A stretch of 64,000 bases of DNA from Bacillota bacterium (lineage in GTDB: Bacteria; Bacillota; Sulfobacillia; Sulfobacillales; Sulfobacillaceae): NCBI GenBank assembly GCA_023511625.1, contig JAIMBD010000005.1, forward strand, positions 58,502-122,501, written 5' to 3'. Shown one piece after another: positions 51,557 through 59,949 of this stretch. The position numbers and the translations under genes were made by a program. The notes under the pieces were generated by a model, which ran no database searches, had not been told where the DNA came from, and saw only the letters and a list, made by a program, of their open reading frames with translations. Each line of letters opens with the position of its first letter. Positions within the stretch are counted from its first letter, which is position 1.

Positions 51557-52467
51557 ATCCACCTCTTCCGACGCCTTGCGTCTCGGTGGTGGTGGCGACC
51601 TTCCGCCGCGACCAGCCCCTGGTCGACACCGTGCGCGACCTTCTGGCCCAAGGCTACCCGGCCCTGGAAGTGCTGGTGGTCGACCAGGCCCCGAACCACC
51701 AGCCGGCAGTGGCGGCGCAGCTTTCGGCCTGGGCGGCCGCGGGCCAGATCCGCTACCTCCTCTCGGATCCCCCGAACCTGCCCCGGGCCCGCAACCGGGG
51801 ATGGCGCGCGGCGACAGGGGAGATCGTCATCTTTGTCGACGACGACGTCCGCATTCCGGACCCCCACTACGTGGCGTCGATGGTGGCGGCGTTTTTGGCG
51901 CATCCGGAGGTCGGCGCCGTGGCCGGCCGGATCTTGGAGCCTTCGCGCCCGCCGGAGGTGGTGCGGCACCGGGTGGGAGACCTCGGGTGGAGCGGGGCAC
52001 GGCGTCCCGGTTTCGGCTCTCCGGTCTCTGGCCCGGCCTATTCGCTGCGCGGCTGCAACATGGCTTTTCGCCGGTCGGTCTTGGAGGCCGTCGGCGGGTT
52101 CGACGAGGGCTATCAGCGGTCGGCCTTTCGGGAGGACGCGGACATCGCCATCCGGGTTCAGGCGGCCGGCTTTGGCCTATGGTTTTCGGCCGAGGCCTGG
52201 CTCTACCACCTTTCGGCTTCCACCGGCGGCACGCGGTCTTCCGAGATCGACGTCGACAACGACGTCGTCGCCAACGACCTGCGCTTTGCCGTCCTGCGGC
52301 TTTCTTGGCCGCAGCGAGGGTGCTGGATCTTGCGGCTGTACCTCTCCCGCGTGGTCAAGGCCGGGGTGCTCAGGGGCCGACTGTGGGCTCGGCACCGCGC
52401 CTTTTTCGCGGCGTGGTGGGGGCTTCGGCCAAGGGGGCCCCGGGATCGGGCAGGGGGCCGCACATGA
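51553..52467 (+). CDS. Glycosyltransferase family 2
   Basis: A 304-residue GT-A inverting enzyme; GTG overlaps the previous stop by 4 bases. CVSVVVATFRRDQPLVDTV, PRARNRGWRAATGEIVIFVDDDVRIPD (the DDD metal site) and FREDADIAIRVQAAGFGLWF (the ED acceptor-side motif) define the family. The only GT2 in the locus, it probably makes one beta-linkage in the chain. Confidence 0.91.
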   Translation: MNPPLPTPCVSVVVATFRRDQPLVDTVRDLLAQGYPALEVLVVDQAPNHQPAVAAQLSAWAAAGQIRYLLSDPPNLPRARNRGWRAATGEIVIFVDDDVRIPDPHYVASMVAAFLAHPEVGAVAGRILEPSRPPEVVRHRVGDLGWSGARRPGFGSPVSGPAYSLRGCNMAFRRSVLEAVGGFDEGYQRSAFREDADIAIRVQAAGFGLWFSAEAWLYHLSASTGGTRSSEIDVDNDVVANDLRFAVLRLSWPQRGCWILRLYLSRVVKAGVLRGRLWARHRAFFAAWWGLRPRGPRDRAGGRT

Positions 52468-52473
52468 TACAAT
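52465..52473 (+). promoter_or_regulatory. Extended -10 promoter candidate for UDP-xylose synthase
   Basis: TGATACAAT is an extended -10 (TGnTACAAT), 41 bases before the TTG of the next gene. No convincing -35 box, which extended -10 promoters can lack. Confidence 0.4.
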
Positions 52474-52514
52474 ATGGCATCGGTGTTGGGACGTCGGGCA
52501 CGGAGGGGACAAGA

Positions 52515-53477
52515 TTGCGAACGGCCATCGTGACGGGAGGGGCAGGGTTCATCGGCAGCCACTTGGTCGACCGGCTGGTGGCCGAGGGCTGGGACCAGGT
52601 GGTGGTCTTGGACAACCTGGTGACCGGCAGTTGGGAGAATCTGGCCGGACACCACCCCGACCGGGTGCGGCGCATTTTTCACGACGTCTGTGAACCGTGG
52701 GACGAGACGGCCTGGAATTTGGAGGGGGTTGACCTGGTGGTGCACCTGGCCTCGCCGGCCTCGCCCGTCCACTACCGCCGGCTGGCGCTTGAGACCATGT
52801 GGGCCAACTCGCGCGGCACCGGCCACGCCTTGGAGGTGGCCCGCCGATTCAACGCCCGCTTCATTTTGGGGTCGACCTCGGAGACCTACGGCGACCCCTT
52901 GGTCTCGCCGCAAGACGAGGGGTACTGGGGCAACGTCAACCCCATCGGGCCCCGGGCGTGCTACGACGAGTCCAAGCGATTTGGCGAGGCTCTGACCATG
53001 GAGTACCATCGGCGCTACGGTCTTGACGTGCGCATCCTGCGCTTCTTCAACTGTTATGGCCCCCGCATGCAGCAGGAAGACGGGCGGGTAGTGCCCAATT
53101 TCATCCGCCAGGCGCTGACTGGCGAGCCGCTCACGGTGTACGGCGACGGCAGTCAGACCCGCAGCTTTTGCTACGTGTCCGACGAAGTGGAGGCCATTTT
53201 TCAAGCGGCGGTGCGCCCAGGTCTGGCCGGCGAGGTGTTCAACGTGGGGAACCCCGAGGAGCGCACCATCCTGAGCTTTGCCGAGCTGGTGGCGGATTTG
53301 GTGGGGGTGCCGCTGCGCACTGTGAAGGCCCCCCTGCCGGCAGACGACCCCAAAAGCCGTTGCCCTAACATCCAAAAAGCGCGACAGCTCTTGGGTTGGG
53401 AGCCGAAGGTGCCTTTGCGCGAGGGGCTGCGGCGCACCATCGAATACTTCCGCGCCCGCCTGGAAGCCAGTCGTTGA
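52515..53477 (+). CDS. UDP-glucuronate decarboxylase (UDP-xylose synthase)
   Basis: A 320-residue extended SDR enzyme. NAD site TGGAGFIG, the UXS-type HLASPASPVHY stretch (78-87), GSTSETYGDP with E123, and Y150-x3-K154 (YDESK) are present. FNCYGPRMQQEDGRVVPNF and GSQTRSFCYV match UXS1. It oxidises, decarboxylates and reduces UDP-glucuronate to UDP-xylose, following directly from the dehydrogenase at 50180. TTG start, GGAGGGG 6 bases upstream. Confidence 0.92.
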   Translation: MRTAIVTGGAGFIGSHLVDRLVAEGWDQVVVLDNLVTGSWENLAGHHPDRVRRIFHDVCEPWDETAWNLEGVDLVVHLASPASPVHYRRLALETMWANSRGTGHALEVARRFNARFILGSTSETYGDPLVSPQDEGYWGNVNPIGPRACYDESKRFGEALTMEYHRRYGLDVRILRFFNCYGPRMQQEDGRVVPNFIRQALTGEPLTVYGDGSQTRSFCYVSDEVEAIFQAAVRPGLAGEVFNVGNPEERTILSFAELVADLVGVPLRTVKAPLPADDPKSRCPNIQKARQLLGWEPKVPLREGLRRTIEYFRARLEASR

Positions 53478-53509
53478 CATCGGGCCGGCGACAGGAAAGG
53501 GGGAGGGCG

Positions 53510-54433
53510 GTGCGCCTATTGGTCACCGGTGGCGCAGGGTTCATCGGCTCGCACGTGGTCGCGGAGCTGGTGCAGGCCGGCCACCAGGTCACGGTGGTCG
53601 ACGACCTGTCTACGGGGCGGGCGGAGTGGGTGGCGCCGCCGGCCCGGCTGTTGGTCGGCGATGTGGTGAACCCGGGGGGATGGGACGCGGCGGTGGGTTC
53701 CGTGGACGCGGTGATTCACCTCGCGGCTCAGGTCAGCGTGGCCGCGGCCGAGCGCGAGCCCAGCCGGGACGCGCGGGTCAACGTCGAGGGCACCTTGGCG
53801 GTGCTGGAATGGGCCGCCCGGCGCGGGGTGCGCGAGGTGCGGCTGGCCTCGTCGGCGGCAGTGTATGGGCATCCTTCGCAGTTGCCGGTGCCCGAAGACG
53901 CCCGGTTGGAACCGATCTCCTTCTACGGGCTGCACAAACTGGCGGCGGAGTGGGCCGTGCGCCACTGGGCGTCGCGCCACGCCATGGCGGCAGTAGTCTT
54001 GCGCTTGGCCAACGTGTACGGCCCGCGCCAGCGCGCCCAAGGGGAAGGCGGCGTGGTGGCGGTGTTTGCCCGGGCGCTGGCCGCGGGCGAACCGCCGGTG
54101 ATCCACGGCGACGGCGAACAGACCCGCGACTTCGTCTACGTCCAGGACGTGGCCCGGGTGTTCGCGTGGCAACTGGGCGCCGTGGCAGGCGAGCACGTGT
54201 TCAACGTGGGCACGGGCCAGGCCTGTTCGGTCAACGCCTTGTGGCAGCGCATGGCCGAGCTCTTCGGGGGGCCGGTTCCCACCCCGCGCTACGGCCCGCC
54301 CAGACCGGGAGACATCCGTCACAGCCGGCTCGACCCTACGCGGCTTGGTCGATGGGGCATCGGTGCCACCACGCCCTTAGCGACGGGCCTTCGCGCGACG
54401 ATAGACCACTTTCGCGACCAGGCGACGGATTGA
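53510..54433 (+). CDS. NAD-dependent sugar epimerase (UDP-glucose 4-epimerase-like)
   Basis: A 307-residue extended SDR enzyme. NAD site TGGAGFIGSH, SSAAVYGHP and the Y-x3-K of FYGLHK are present, with RLANVYGPRQRAQGEGGVVAVF and GEQTRDFVYVQDVAR as in the 4-epimerase subgroup that acts on UDP-Glc/UDP-Xyl type sugars. It could epimerise UDP-xylose to UDP-arabinose given its neighbour. GTG start after AAAGGGGGAGGG. 32 bases after UXS. Confidence 0.88.
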   Translation: MRLLVTGGAGFIGSHVVAELVQAGHQVTVVDDLSTGRAEWVAPPARLLVGDVVNPGGWDAAVGSVDAVIHLAAQVSVAAAEREPSRDARVNVEGTLAVLEWAARRGVREVRLASSAAVYGHPSQLPVPEDARLEPISFYGLHKLAAEWAVRHWASRHAMAAVVLRLANVYGPRQRAQGEGGVVAVFARALAAGEPPVIHGDGEQTRDFVYVQDVARVFAWQLGAVAGEHVFNVGTGQACSVNALWQRMAELFGGPVPTPRYGPPRPGDIRHSRLDPTRLGRWGIGATTPLATGLRATIDHFRDQATD

Positions 54434-54468
54434 CGAGACAGGCTCCACCAGAAAGGACGACGAAGTCG

Positions 54469-55602
54469 GTGCGGGTGTTGTGGGTGCTACCGGACGCGGG
54501 TCCGAGCGATGGGGCCCGCTTAGCGGCGTGGGCCATCCCGGTGCTGGTGGCGGGCGGCGCCGGCGTGGAGGTGTTGCCGCTGAAGTTTCAAGCCCACGCG
54601 ACCTGGGATTGGGGGGTGCCGGTACTAGAGTCGCCCTTGCGGGGCGGGTTCAGCCGCCGCTTGCAGTTGACGGGCCTGTTGCGTCGGGCCCTGTCCCGCT
54701 ACGACCGGGTGGTGGTCGACCAGGACCTCGATCTGGAGCTGGCGGCGGCCATGGCCCGGGGCCGGGGGGCCCGGGCGGCCCTGGTGGGAGTGGCCCACAT
54801 CCCCTTGACGCCGCTTCTGGCGGCGCGCGGCGAGCACCAGGTGGCCGGCCTAAGACAAGCCATCGCCCGCCGCTATCCCCTCTTCGACCGCTGGCTGGCG
54901 GTGTCGGCGGGCGTGGGCGAGGACTTGGTGCTGGCGCATCGGGTGCCGGCCGGACGGGTTTCGGTGGTACCGCCTCCCTTGCCATGGCCGCTGTGGGAGG
55001 CCGGCGCCGGAGCCGGGCCGCCACCCGATTGGCCCTTCCGGGATGGACTGCCGGTAGTGGCGACGTTGGGCCATCTCGACCACCTCAAAGGGGTCGCCGT
55101 GCTGTTGCAGGCGTTGAAGGTGTTGGAAGACCGCGGGCGCGGCTTGAACCTGGTGGTGCTGGGCGACGGGCCGGAGCGCCCGGCGCTGGAACAGCTGGCG
55201 CGGTCGCTCGGGCTTCGAGCCTTCTTTGCTGGCTGGCGGCCGGAGCGGGAGTTGGCCCGCTGGCTGGCCTGCTGCCAGATCTACGTGGCGCCCCAGTATT
55301 TCGACGGAGCGGCGCTCGACGTGTGGACGGCCATGGGCCAAGGGTTGCCGGTGGTCGCCACCGACGGGCCTACAGCTCCGAGCGAGGTCCTCGGACGCGG
55401 GCGCTATGGCCGGGTCGTGGCCCTGGGCGAGCCCATGGCGCTGGTGGAGGAGATCGAGCGGTGGCTCGACGAACCAAAGCGCTGGGAGGATACGGCCCTT
55501 AAGGGATATCAGCGCGCCCGCGGGTATGCCGCAGAGCGGGTGGCATCCGAGTGGTGGAAGGCGTTGGGGCTTCGGGCCGGGGGGTCGGCAGGCCAGGCGT
55601 AG
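54469..55602 (+). CDS. Glycosyltransferase, GT4-like
   Basis: A 377-residue GT-B-type protein. The C-terminal half has ATLGHLDHLKGVAVLLQALKVL, VVLGDGPERPALEQLARSLGL and DGAALDVWTAMGQGLPVVATDGPTAPSEV, the donor domain of GT4 enzymes with EGFG replaced by YFDGAALDV. The N-terminal domain is divergent (GPSDGARLAAWAIPVLVAGGAG) and Gly/Ala-rich. GTG start with GAAAGGA upstream, 35 bases after the epimerase. Converges on the next minus-strand gene 7 bases away. Confidence 0.85.
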   Translation: MRVLWVLPDAGPSDGARLAAWAIPVLVAGGAGVEVLPLKFQAHATWDWGVPVLESPLRGGFSRRLQLTGLLRRALSRYDRVVVDQDLDLELAAAMARGRGARAALVGVAHIPLTPLLAARGEHQVAGLRQAIARRYPLFDRWLAVSAGVGEDLVLAHRVPAGRVSVVPPPLPWPLWEAGAGAGPPPDWPFRDGLPVVATLGHLDHLKGVAVLLQALKVLEDRGRGLNLVVLGDGPERPALEQLARSLGLRAFFAGWRPERELARWLACCQIYVAPQYFDGAALDVWTAMGQGLPVVATDGPTAPSEVLGRGRYGRVVALGEPMALVEEIERWLDEPKRWEDTALKGYQRARGYAAERVASEWWKALGLRAGGSAGQA

Positions 55603-55609
55603 CCGCCGG

Positions 55610-56815
55610 TCACGGCGCGGAGGACTGGCGGCGCTGGCGCTGGGATTGCCAGACGCGCTCTAAGACCTCGTCGAAACTTTTCAGGCGCGACTCCCAGGTA
55701 TGCTTGCGCGCCTCTTCCACGCGGCGCGCCACTGCCTCGGGGCTGTTCTCGCGCCACGCCGCGACCACCGCTTGAGCGAAGGCCTCCGGAGTGGCGGCAA
55801 AGCGCACCAAGTCCACCTCGGCGATGGCCGGAAGCGGTGTCGAGACCACCGGCCGACCCGCCGCCAAGTACTCGTACAACTTCATCGGAAAACTGCTCTG
55901 GGTGTACTCGGACAAGCGGTGGGGGATCAGGGCGACGTCGATCCCTTTCAGATAGCTCGGGATCCGCTGGTACTCCACGTATCCCAAAAGGTGCACGTTG
56001 GGCAGCCGCTTCAAGTCGCCCAAATCGGTTGAGGGCTGGCCTTGACCCACGGGGCCGATGAGGACGAAGGACCAGTCTGAAAGCTGTCGGGCCACGGCGG
56101 CCAGGAAGGGGAAGTCGACCTTGTAGGCGTCGAGGGCTCCTACATAGCCGGCGATTGGGCGGGGGAGGGCCGCGATGGCCGGCGCCACCGGCAGTTCCGG
56201 TTCTAGGGCCTGGGCGAAGTGGTCGGCGTCGGCCACATTGGTAAAGAGGTAGGTGTTGGGGTTGATGGCCACCCGGGCCTCGTACAGCGCCCGCGAGGTA
56301 GTCAACACGGCGTCGGCCTCGCGCAAGAAGCGCTCCTCCATGGACTGCACGGCGTGGCGGGGCACGCCGGCGATGGAGGCGAGGTCGTCCACGCAGTGAT
56401 AGACCACGAGCTTCTCCTTGAGGTGATGGGTCAGGGCGTAGGCGTTGGGGATGTAGCTCCACAAGATGGGCTCGCGCATGTCCAGGCGCCGCACCGCCTG
56501 GAGCACCTCGCGCCGCAAAAGGGCGGCGTTGAGCGCTCTTAAGGCCGCCGTGCGGTAGTAGGGGATGACCAGCGGAGACAGGACGTAGACGTTCTTGCCG
56601 GGGATCTTGCGCGGCCCGAGGAAATAGTGCTTCACCCGCCGCTTGATCCGCTGCCGATCCTGTGGGGCCAGGGTGGGCGTGCGCAATCCCAGCGACTCGA
56701 CGTAAAGGATGCGGTTGCTCTCGGCCAGGCGGGACATCAGGTGCTGTTTGTTGGTCCAGAGCGGAGCATCCCAATCGGCCGAGGAGATGCACACGATGTC
56801 CTGTTCCTTTAGCAA
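55610..56815 (-). CDS. Glycosyltransferase (GT4-like)
   Basis: A 401-residue glycosyltransferase. ADWDAPLWTNKQHLMSRLAESNRILYVESLGLR at the N terminus and LVVYHCVDDLASIAG resemble the GT4-like enzymes of exopolysaccharide clusters (teichuronic/TuaH-like). The donor side reads LSEYTQSSFPMKLYEYLAAGRPVVSTPLPAIAEV, where FPMKLYEYLAAG replaces EGFG. TTG 56815 is chosen because AAAGGAG lies 6 bases upstream and it overlaps the stop of the preceding gene by 7 bases. Forms a two-gene unit with it. Confidence 0.87.
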   Translation of the reverse strand: MLKEQDIVCISSADWDAPLWTNKQHLMSRLAESNRILYVESLGLRTPTLAPQDRQRIKRRVKHYFLGPRKIPGKNVYVLSPLVIPYYRTAALRALNAALLRREVLQAVRRLDMREPILWSYIPNAYALTHHLKEKLVVYHCVDDLASIAGVPRHAVQSMEERFLREADAVLTTSRALYEARVAINPNTYLFTNVADADHFAQALEPELPVAPAIAALPRPIAGYVGALDAYKVDFPFLAAVARQLSDWSFVLIGPVGQGQPSTDLGDLKRLPNVHLLGYVEYQRIPSYLKGIDVALIPHRLSEYTQSSFPMKLYEYLAAGRPVVSTPLPAIAEVDLVRFAATPEAFAQAVVAAWRENSPEAVARRVEEARKHTWESRLKSFDEVLERVWQSQRQRRQSSAP

Positions 56816-57927
56816 GTCCTGCTCCTTTGTTCCAAAAGTGCAGCGTAGACCCCAAGGAGCCGGTCCACGTGCCGTTCCCACCCGTACTGCTGCGCCACCC
56901 AGGCTTGGATGGGCGCGGGCTCCGGTGGGCGGTCCAAGACCGCTTCCACCGCTTCGACCCAGGTCTGCAGGCGCCCGTGCGGGGGTAACGGCACCAGTGT
57001 ACCGTATTTGCCGCGATTCGTCAGTTCGCGGAAGGCGGGCAGGTCGCTCAGCACCACCGGAATGCCGAGCGCCATGGCCTCGAGCGGAGCTAGACCGAAT
57101 CCCTCGCGGCGCGAGGGCAGAAGAAAGGCCGAAAAGCTGCGGAGCCAAGGTTCGACCGGATGCTGGGCGCCGAGAAAGCGGCAGTGCTCGTCCGTAAGCC
57201 CGAGGGACTCTGCCAAGGCCTCAAGCTCGCGGCGCTGAGGCCCGTCTCCCACCACGAGGCCTAACACGTCGGGACGGCGGGCCGTAAGCCGCGAGAGGAC
57301 GCGCAGGTACCAGTCGAGGCCCTTGTCGGGAACCAGCCGCGCCACCACCCCCACCACCCGCCGGCCGATAAAACCCACCGGCTCGGGGTCGCGCGCGCCC
57401 GACATCGGCTCGGTAGGCAAAAGGCCCAAGGGCAAGGCCAGGAACTTTTCGACCGGGATGGCCTCCTGGGCGGCCGTAAAGCGGGCCACGGCGTCGGAGA
57501 CGGCCAGGATGCAGTCGGTCCGAGCGGCCAGCCAACGGTCCAACCTCCGCTGCCAGGCGGCCTTGCCAAAGTAGGTGCTGTGTTCGGTGGCGATGAGGAC
57601 GGGCCGGTGGCGGCTTAACAGGGCCGCCATCCGCCCGGCGGTGTTGCCCCAAAAGAGGTGGGTCCGCACCACGTCGGGGCGAAAGCGGTCGATGAGGCGG
57701 GCGAGCTCAGCCACGCCCAAAGGGCGCGGCCACTTCCAGGGGCCGAGCCGCCCGATGACCGGCGTCTCGGCCACGGCCGGGCCGAGTGCGGCGGCGAAGG
57801 TACCCCGGCCGGTGACCAGGGCCAGGCGCGCCTCGTGGCCGCGGGCGGCGTAGCTCGGCAGGAGGTGGCAGAGATAAGCCTGCACGCCGCCGACGTCCAG
57901 GTCGTTGGCCACCTCCAAGATGCGCAT
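56809..57927 (-). CDS. Glycosyltransferase family 4
   Basis: A 372-residue GT4 enzyme. RILEVANDLDVGGVQAYLCHLLPSYAARGH is the GGxxxxL acceptor loop; VVRTHLFWGN and the donor site PSRREGFGLAPLEAMALGIPVVLSDLPAFREL follow. ATG 57927 with AAAGGA upstream; a frame extension to 57984 is unsupported. First gene of the minus-strand pair, divergent from the sugar transferase at 58064. Confidence 0.92.
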   Translation of the reverse strand: MRILEVANDLDVGGVQAYLCHLLPSYAARGHEARLALVTGRGTFAAALGPAVAETPVIGRLGPWKWPRPLGVAELARLIDRFRPDVVRTHLFWGNTAGRMAALLSRHRPVLIATEHSTYFGKAAWQRRLDRWLAARTDCILAVSDAVARFTAAQEAIPVEKFLALPLGLLPTEPMSGARDPEPVGFIGRRVVGVVARLVPDKGLDWYLRVLSRLTARRPDVLGLVVGDGPQRRELEALAESLGLTDEHCRFLGAQHPVEPWLRSFSAFLLPSRREGFGLAPLEAMALGIPVVLSDLPAFRELTNRGKYGTLVPLPPHGRLQTWVEAVEAVLDRPPEPAPIQAWVAQQYGWERHVDRLLGVYAALLEQRSRTC

Positions 57928-58021
57928 CGGTCTCCATCCTTTCGCAATCGGTTTTCCCCATTTGTCCCTGATGCCTTGCCGCATCGCGACGGCGCGCTTT
58001 CCGCCGACCGGGAGGGGTTGT

Positions 58022-58027
58022 TATAAT
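58022..58027 (+). promoter_or_regulatory. -10 element candidate for the second sugar transferase
   Basis: A perfect TATAAT 36 bases before the GTG start. The -35 region (TTTCCG at 57998-58003, 18-base spacer) is weak. Confidence 0.45.
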
Positions 58028-58063
58028 AAACCCGATGTTTCGCCAGGGGGCAAGGGGGTGTTG

Positions 58064-59467
58064 GTGCTGCGGGCCTGGACCAATCGGTGGGACGAGCTCA
58101 CCGTCTTGATCGACACCGGCGCCGCGTATCTGGCCTACGTCCTTGCGGTGCACCTCTACCTGAGTGCCATCAATCCGAAAGTCGCCACCGTCCAACTGAT
58201 TTCGTATTATTTCTCGTTTTCCTTTGTCGTCATCGCCGTCTATTGGGTGGCGCTCAAGTTTAATTTTAAGGGCTATTCCCGTCGCTGGAACCAGCTGCCG
58301 GCCGAAGTGGCGATGCTCTTCGCGGCCAACTTGGAGGCAGGTCTGGCCCTGGCCTTGATCATCTTCGCGCTCAAGGCCACCTGGTTCTCGCGCGCCATCT
58401 ACCTCTTGTTTCCTGCGCTGTCGCTCGCGTTTCAGACCTTGGTGCACGTGGCCATTAAACTCGGCGTGGGCCGGCTGCGCGGCCACGGCGGTGACCAGCG
58501 GCGGCTTGCGGTCTTGGGCTTCCCGCGCCGCGTGGCGATGTTCTGCGAAACCGTCGAGCACGTACCCGAGGCCGGCATGCGCGTGGTGTGGGCCTTCCCC
58601 ATTCCGCTGGGAGACCGCGAGCAGAGTCGGCAGGGGGTGCAACGCCTGCGCGCCCTTTTGCGCGAGACGGTGGTCGACACGGTGGTGCTGGCCCTGCCGG
58701 TGAGCGACGAGGTGATGATGGGGGCCATCGAGAGCGCGCGCCGTCAGGGCAAGGAGGTGCGGCTGGTGCTGGACGAGGTCGGCGCCTTGGCCCACCGCGC
58801 TCGTTTGTACGATTTTTACGGCAACTCGGTCTTGGTGGTCAGCGCCTCGCGCGCCCACGAGACGGTGGAGCGGTGGGTCAAGCGCCTCATCGACGTCGTG
58901 GGCGCAGCCATCGGGATTGTGGTGTTCAGTCCGGTCATGGCGGCGGTGGCCTTGGCCATCAAAATCCAGGAACCCGACCAGCCCGTGCTCTTCGTCCAAG
59001 AACGGGTGGGATTGAATGGCCGCCGCTTTCCCTGCCTGAAGTTCCGGACCATGGTCCCCAACGCCGAGGCCTTGAAGCCCGCGATTGAACACCTCAACGT
59101 GATGTCGGGCCCCGTCTTCAAGGTGCCCGACGACCCGCGCGTAACCCGGGTGGGACGGGTCCTGCGCCGGACCAGCCTCGACGAACTGCCGCAGCTGTTC
59201 AACGTCTTGGTGGGCCACATGTCGCTGGTCGGCCCGCGTCCGGCACTGCCGTCGGAGGTGGAACAATACGGGGAGGAATATCGTCGGCGGCTTTCGGTGC
59301 GGCCGGGGATGACCTGCCTTTGGCAGATTTCGGGGCGCAATCAGGTCGACTTCCACGAGTGGATGCGCCTGGACATGGAGTACATCGATTCCTGGTCGCT
59401 GGCCTTGGACCTGCGCATCTTGGCCAAGACCATCCCGGCGGTGCTGCAGCAGCGCGGCGCGCACTGA
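58064..59467 (+). CDS. Polyprenyl-phosphate sugar-1-phosphate transferase (PHPT/WcaJ-like)
   Basis: A 467-residue initiating transferase, second of its kind in the window. Four to five N-terminal helices, a nucleotide-binding-like domain and the catalytic domain: ERVGLNGRRFPCLKFRTM, RRTSLDELPQLFNVLVGHMSLVGPRPALPSEV, RPGMTCLWQISGRNQVDFHEWMRLDMEYID. It puts the first hexose-1-phosphate on undecaprenyl phosphate for the second locus. GTG 58064 with AAGGGGG 6 bases upstream; GTG 58058 and TTG 58061 also fit. Closer to the WcaJ group than the enzyme at 6569. Confidence 0.92.
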   Translation: MLRAWTNRWDELTVLIDTGAAYLAYVLAVHLYLSAINPKVATVQLISYYFSFSFVVIAVYWVALKFNFKGYSRRWNQLPAEVAMLFAANLEAGLALALIIFALKATWFSRAIYLLFPALSLAFQTLVHVAIKLGVGRLRGHGGDQRRLAVLGFPRRVAMFCETVEHVPEAGMRVVWAFPIPLGDREQSRQGVQRLRALLRETVVDTVVLALPVSDEVMMGAIESARRQGKEVRLVLDEVGALAHRARLYDFYGNSVLVVSASRAHETVERWVKRLIDVVGAAIGIVVFSPVMAAVALAIKIQEPDQPVLFVQERVGLNGRRFPCLKFRTMVPNAEALKPAIEHLNVMSGPVFKVPDDPRVTRVGRVLRRTSLDELPQLFNVLVGHMSLVGPRPALPSEVEQYGEEYRRRLSVRPGMTCLWQISGRNQVDFHEWMRLDMEYIDSWSLALDLRILAKTIPAVLQQRGAH

Positions 59468-59493
59468 ACGGGGGTTGACAGGGAGGAGCGACC

Positions 59494-59949
59494 ATGGAGC
59501 TGTTGCACATTTTAGGCGAGGTGCCGGAGGGGCTGTGGGCGGTGTTCTCGACGCCAGAGGATGCCGGGCGGGGCATGGCGTCGGTGGTGGTGCCGAAAAG
59601 CCTCTGGCGGTGGATGACGGCCCACGACCCCTTTACCTCCGAAGTGACCTGGGTCGACCGGGTGGGGCGGGCGGCCTTGGCCCGCCACTTGGCCCGGGGC
59701 ACCATCCCGGCGTTGGTCTGGGTCGAGGCCCAAGATCTCGGGGGGCCTTGGGAGACCGCTTGGGGGGCGGTCCTGCGCACCTGCGGGCAATGCGGGCAAC
59801 CGGTGCCGGCGGGCGAGGTCCTGGAGGGGATGAAAAACGCCATGCCCCCCGATGAGGGGGGCACCGTGACCGTCTCGGTCTTTTGCCCGGCGTGTTCGGC
59901 CCGCACGGCGCATCGGCTGAGCCCTTACGGGGTGGCTCGGGAGCCTTAA
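59494..59949 (+). CDS. Hypothetical zinc-binding protein
   Basis: A 151-residue protein not recognised. The C-terminal third has two CxxC knuckles, C97-x2-C100 and C131-x2-C134, likely one zinc site. The first ~90 residues (LWRWMTAHDPFTSEVTWVDRVGRAALARH) are without known motif. ATG with GGAGG 7 bases upstream, 26 bases after the sugar transferase. Its stop TAA shares the TTAA with the stop of nadA on the opposite strand. Could be regulatory or a DNA/RNA-binding protein. Confidence 0.72.
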   Translation: MELLHILGEVPEGLWAVFSTPEDAGRGMASVVVPKSLWRWMTAHDPFTSEVTWVDRVGRAALARHLARGTIPALVWVEAQDLGGPWETAWGAVLRTCGQCGQPVPAGEVLEGMKNAMPPDEGGTVTVSVFCPACSARTAHRLSPYGVAREP

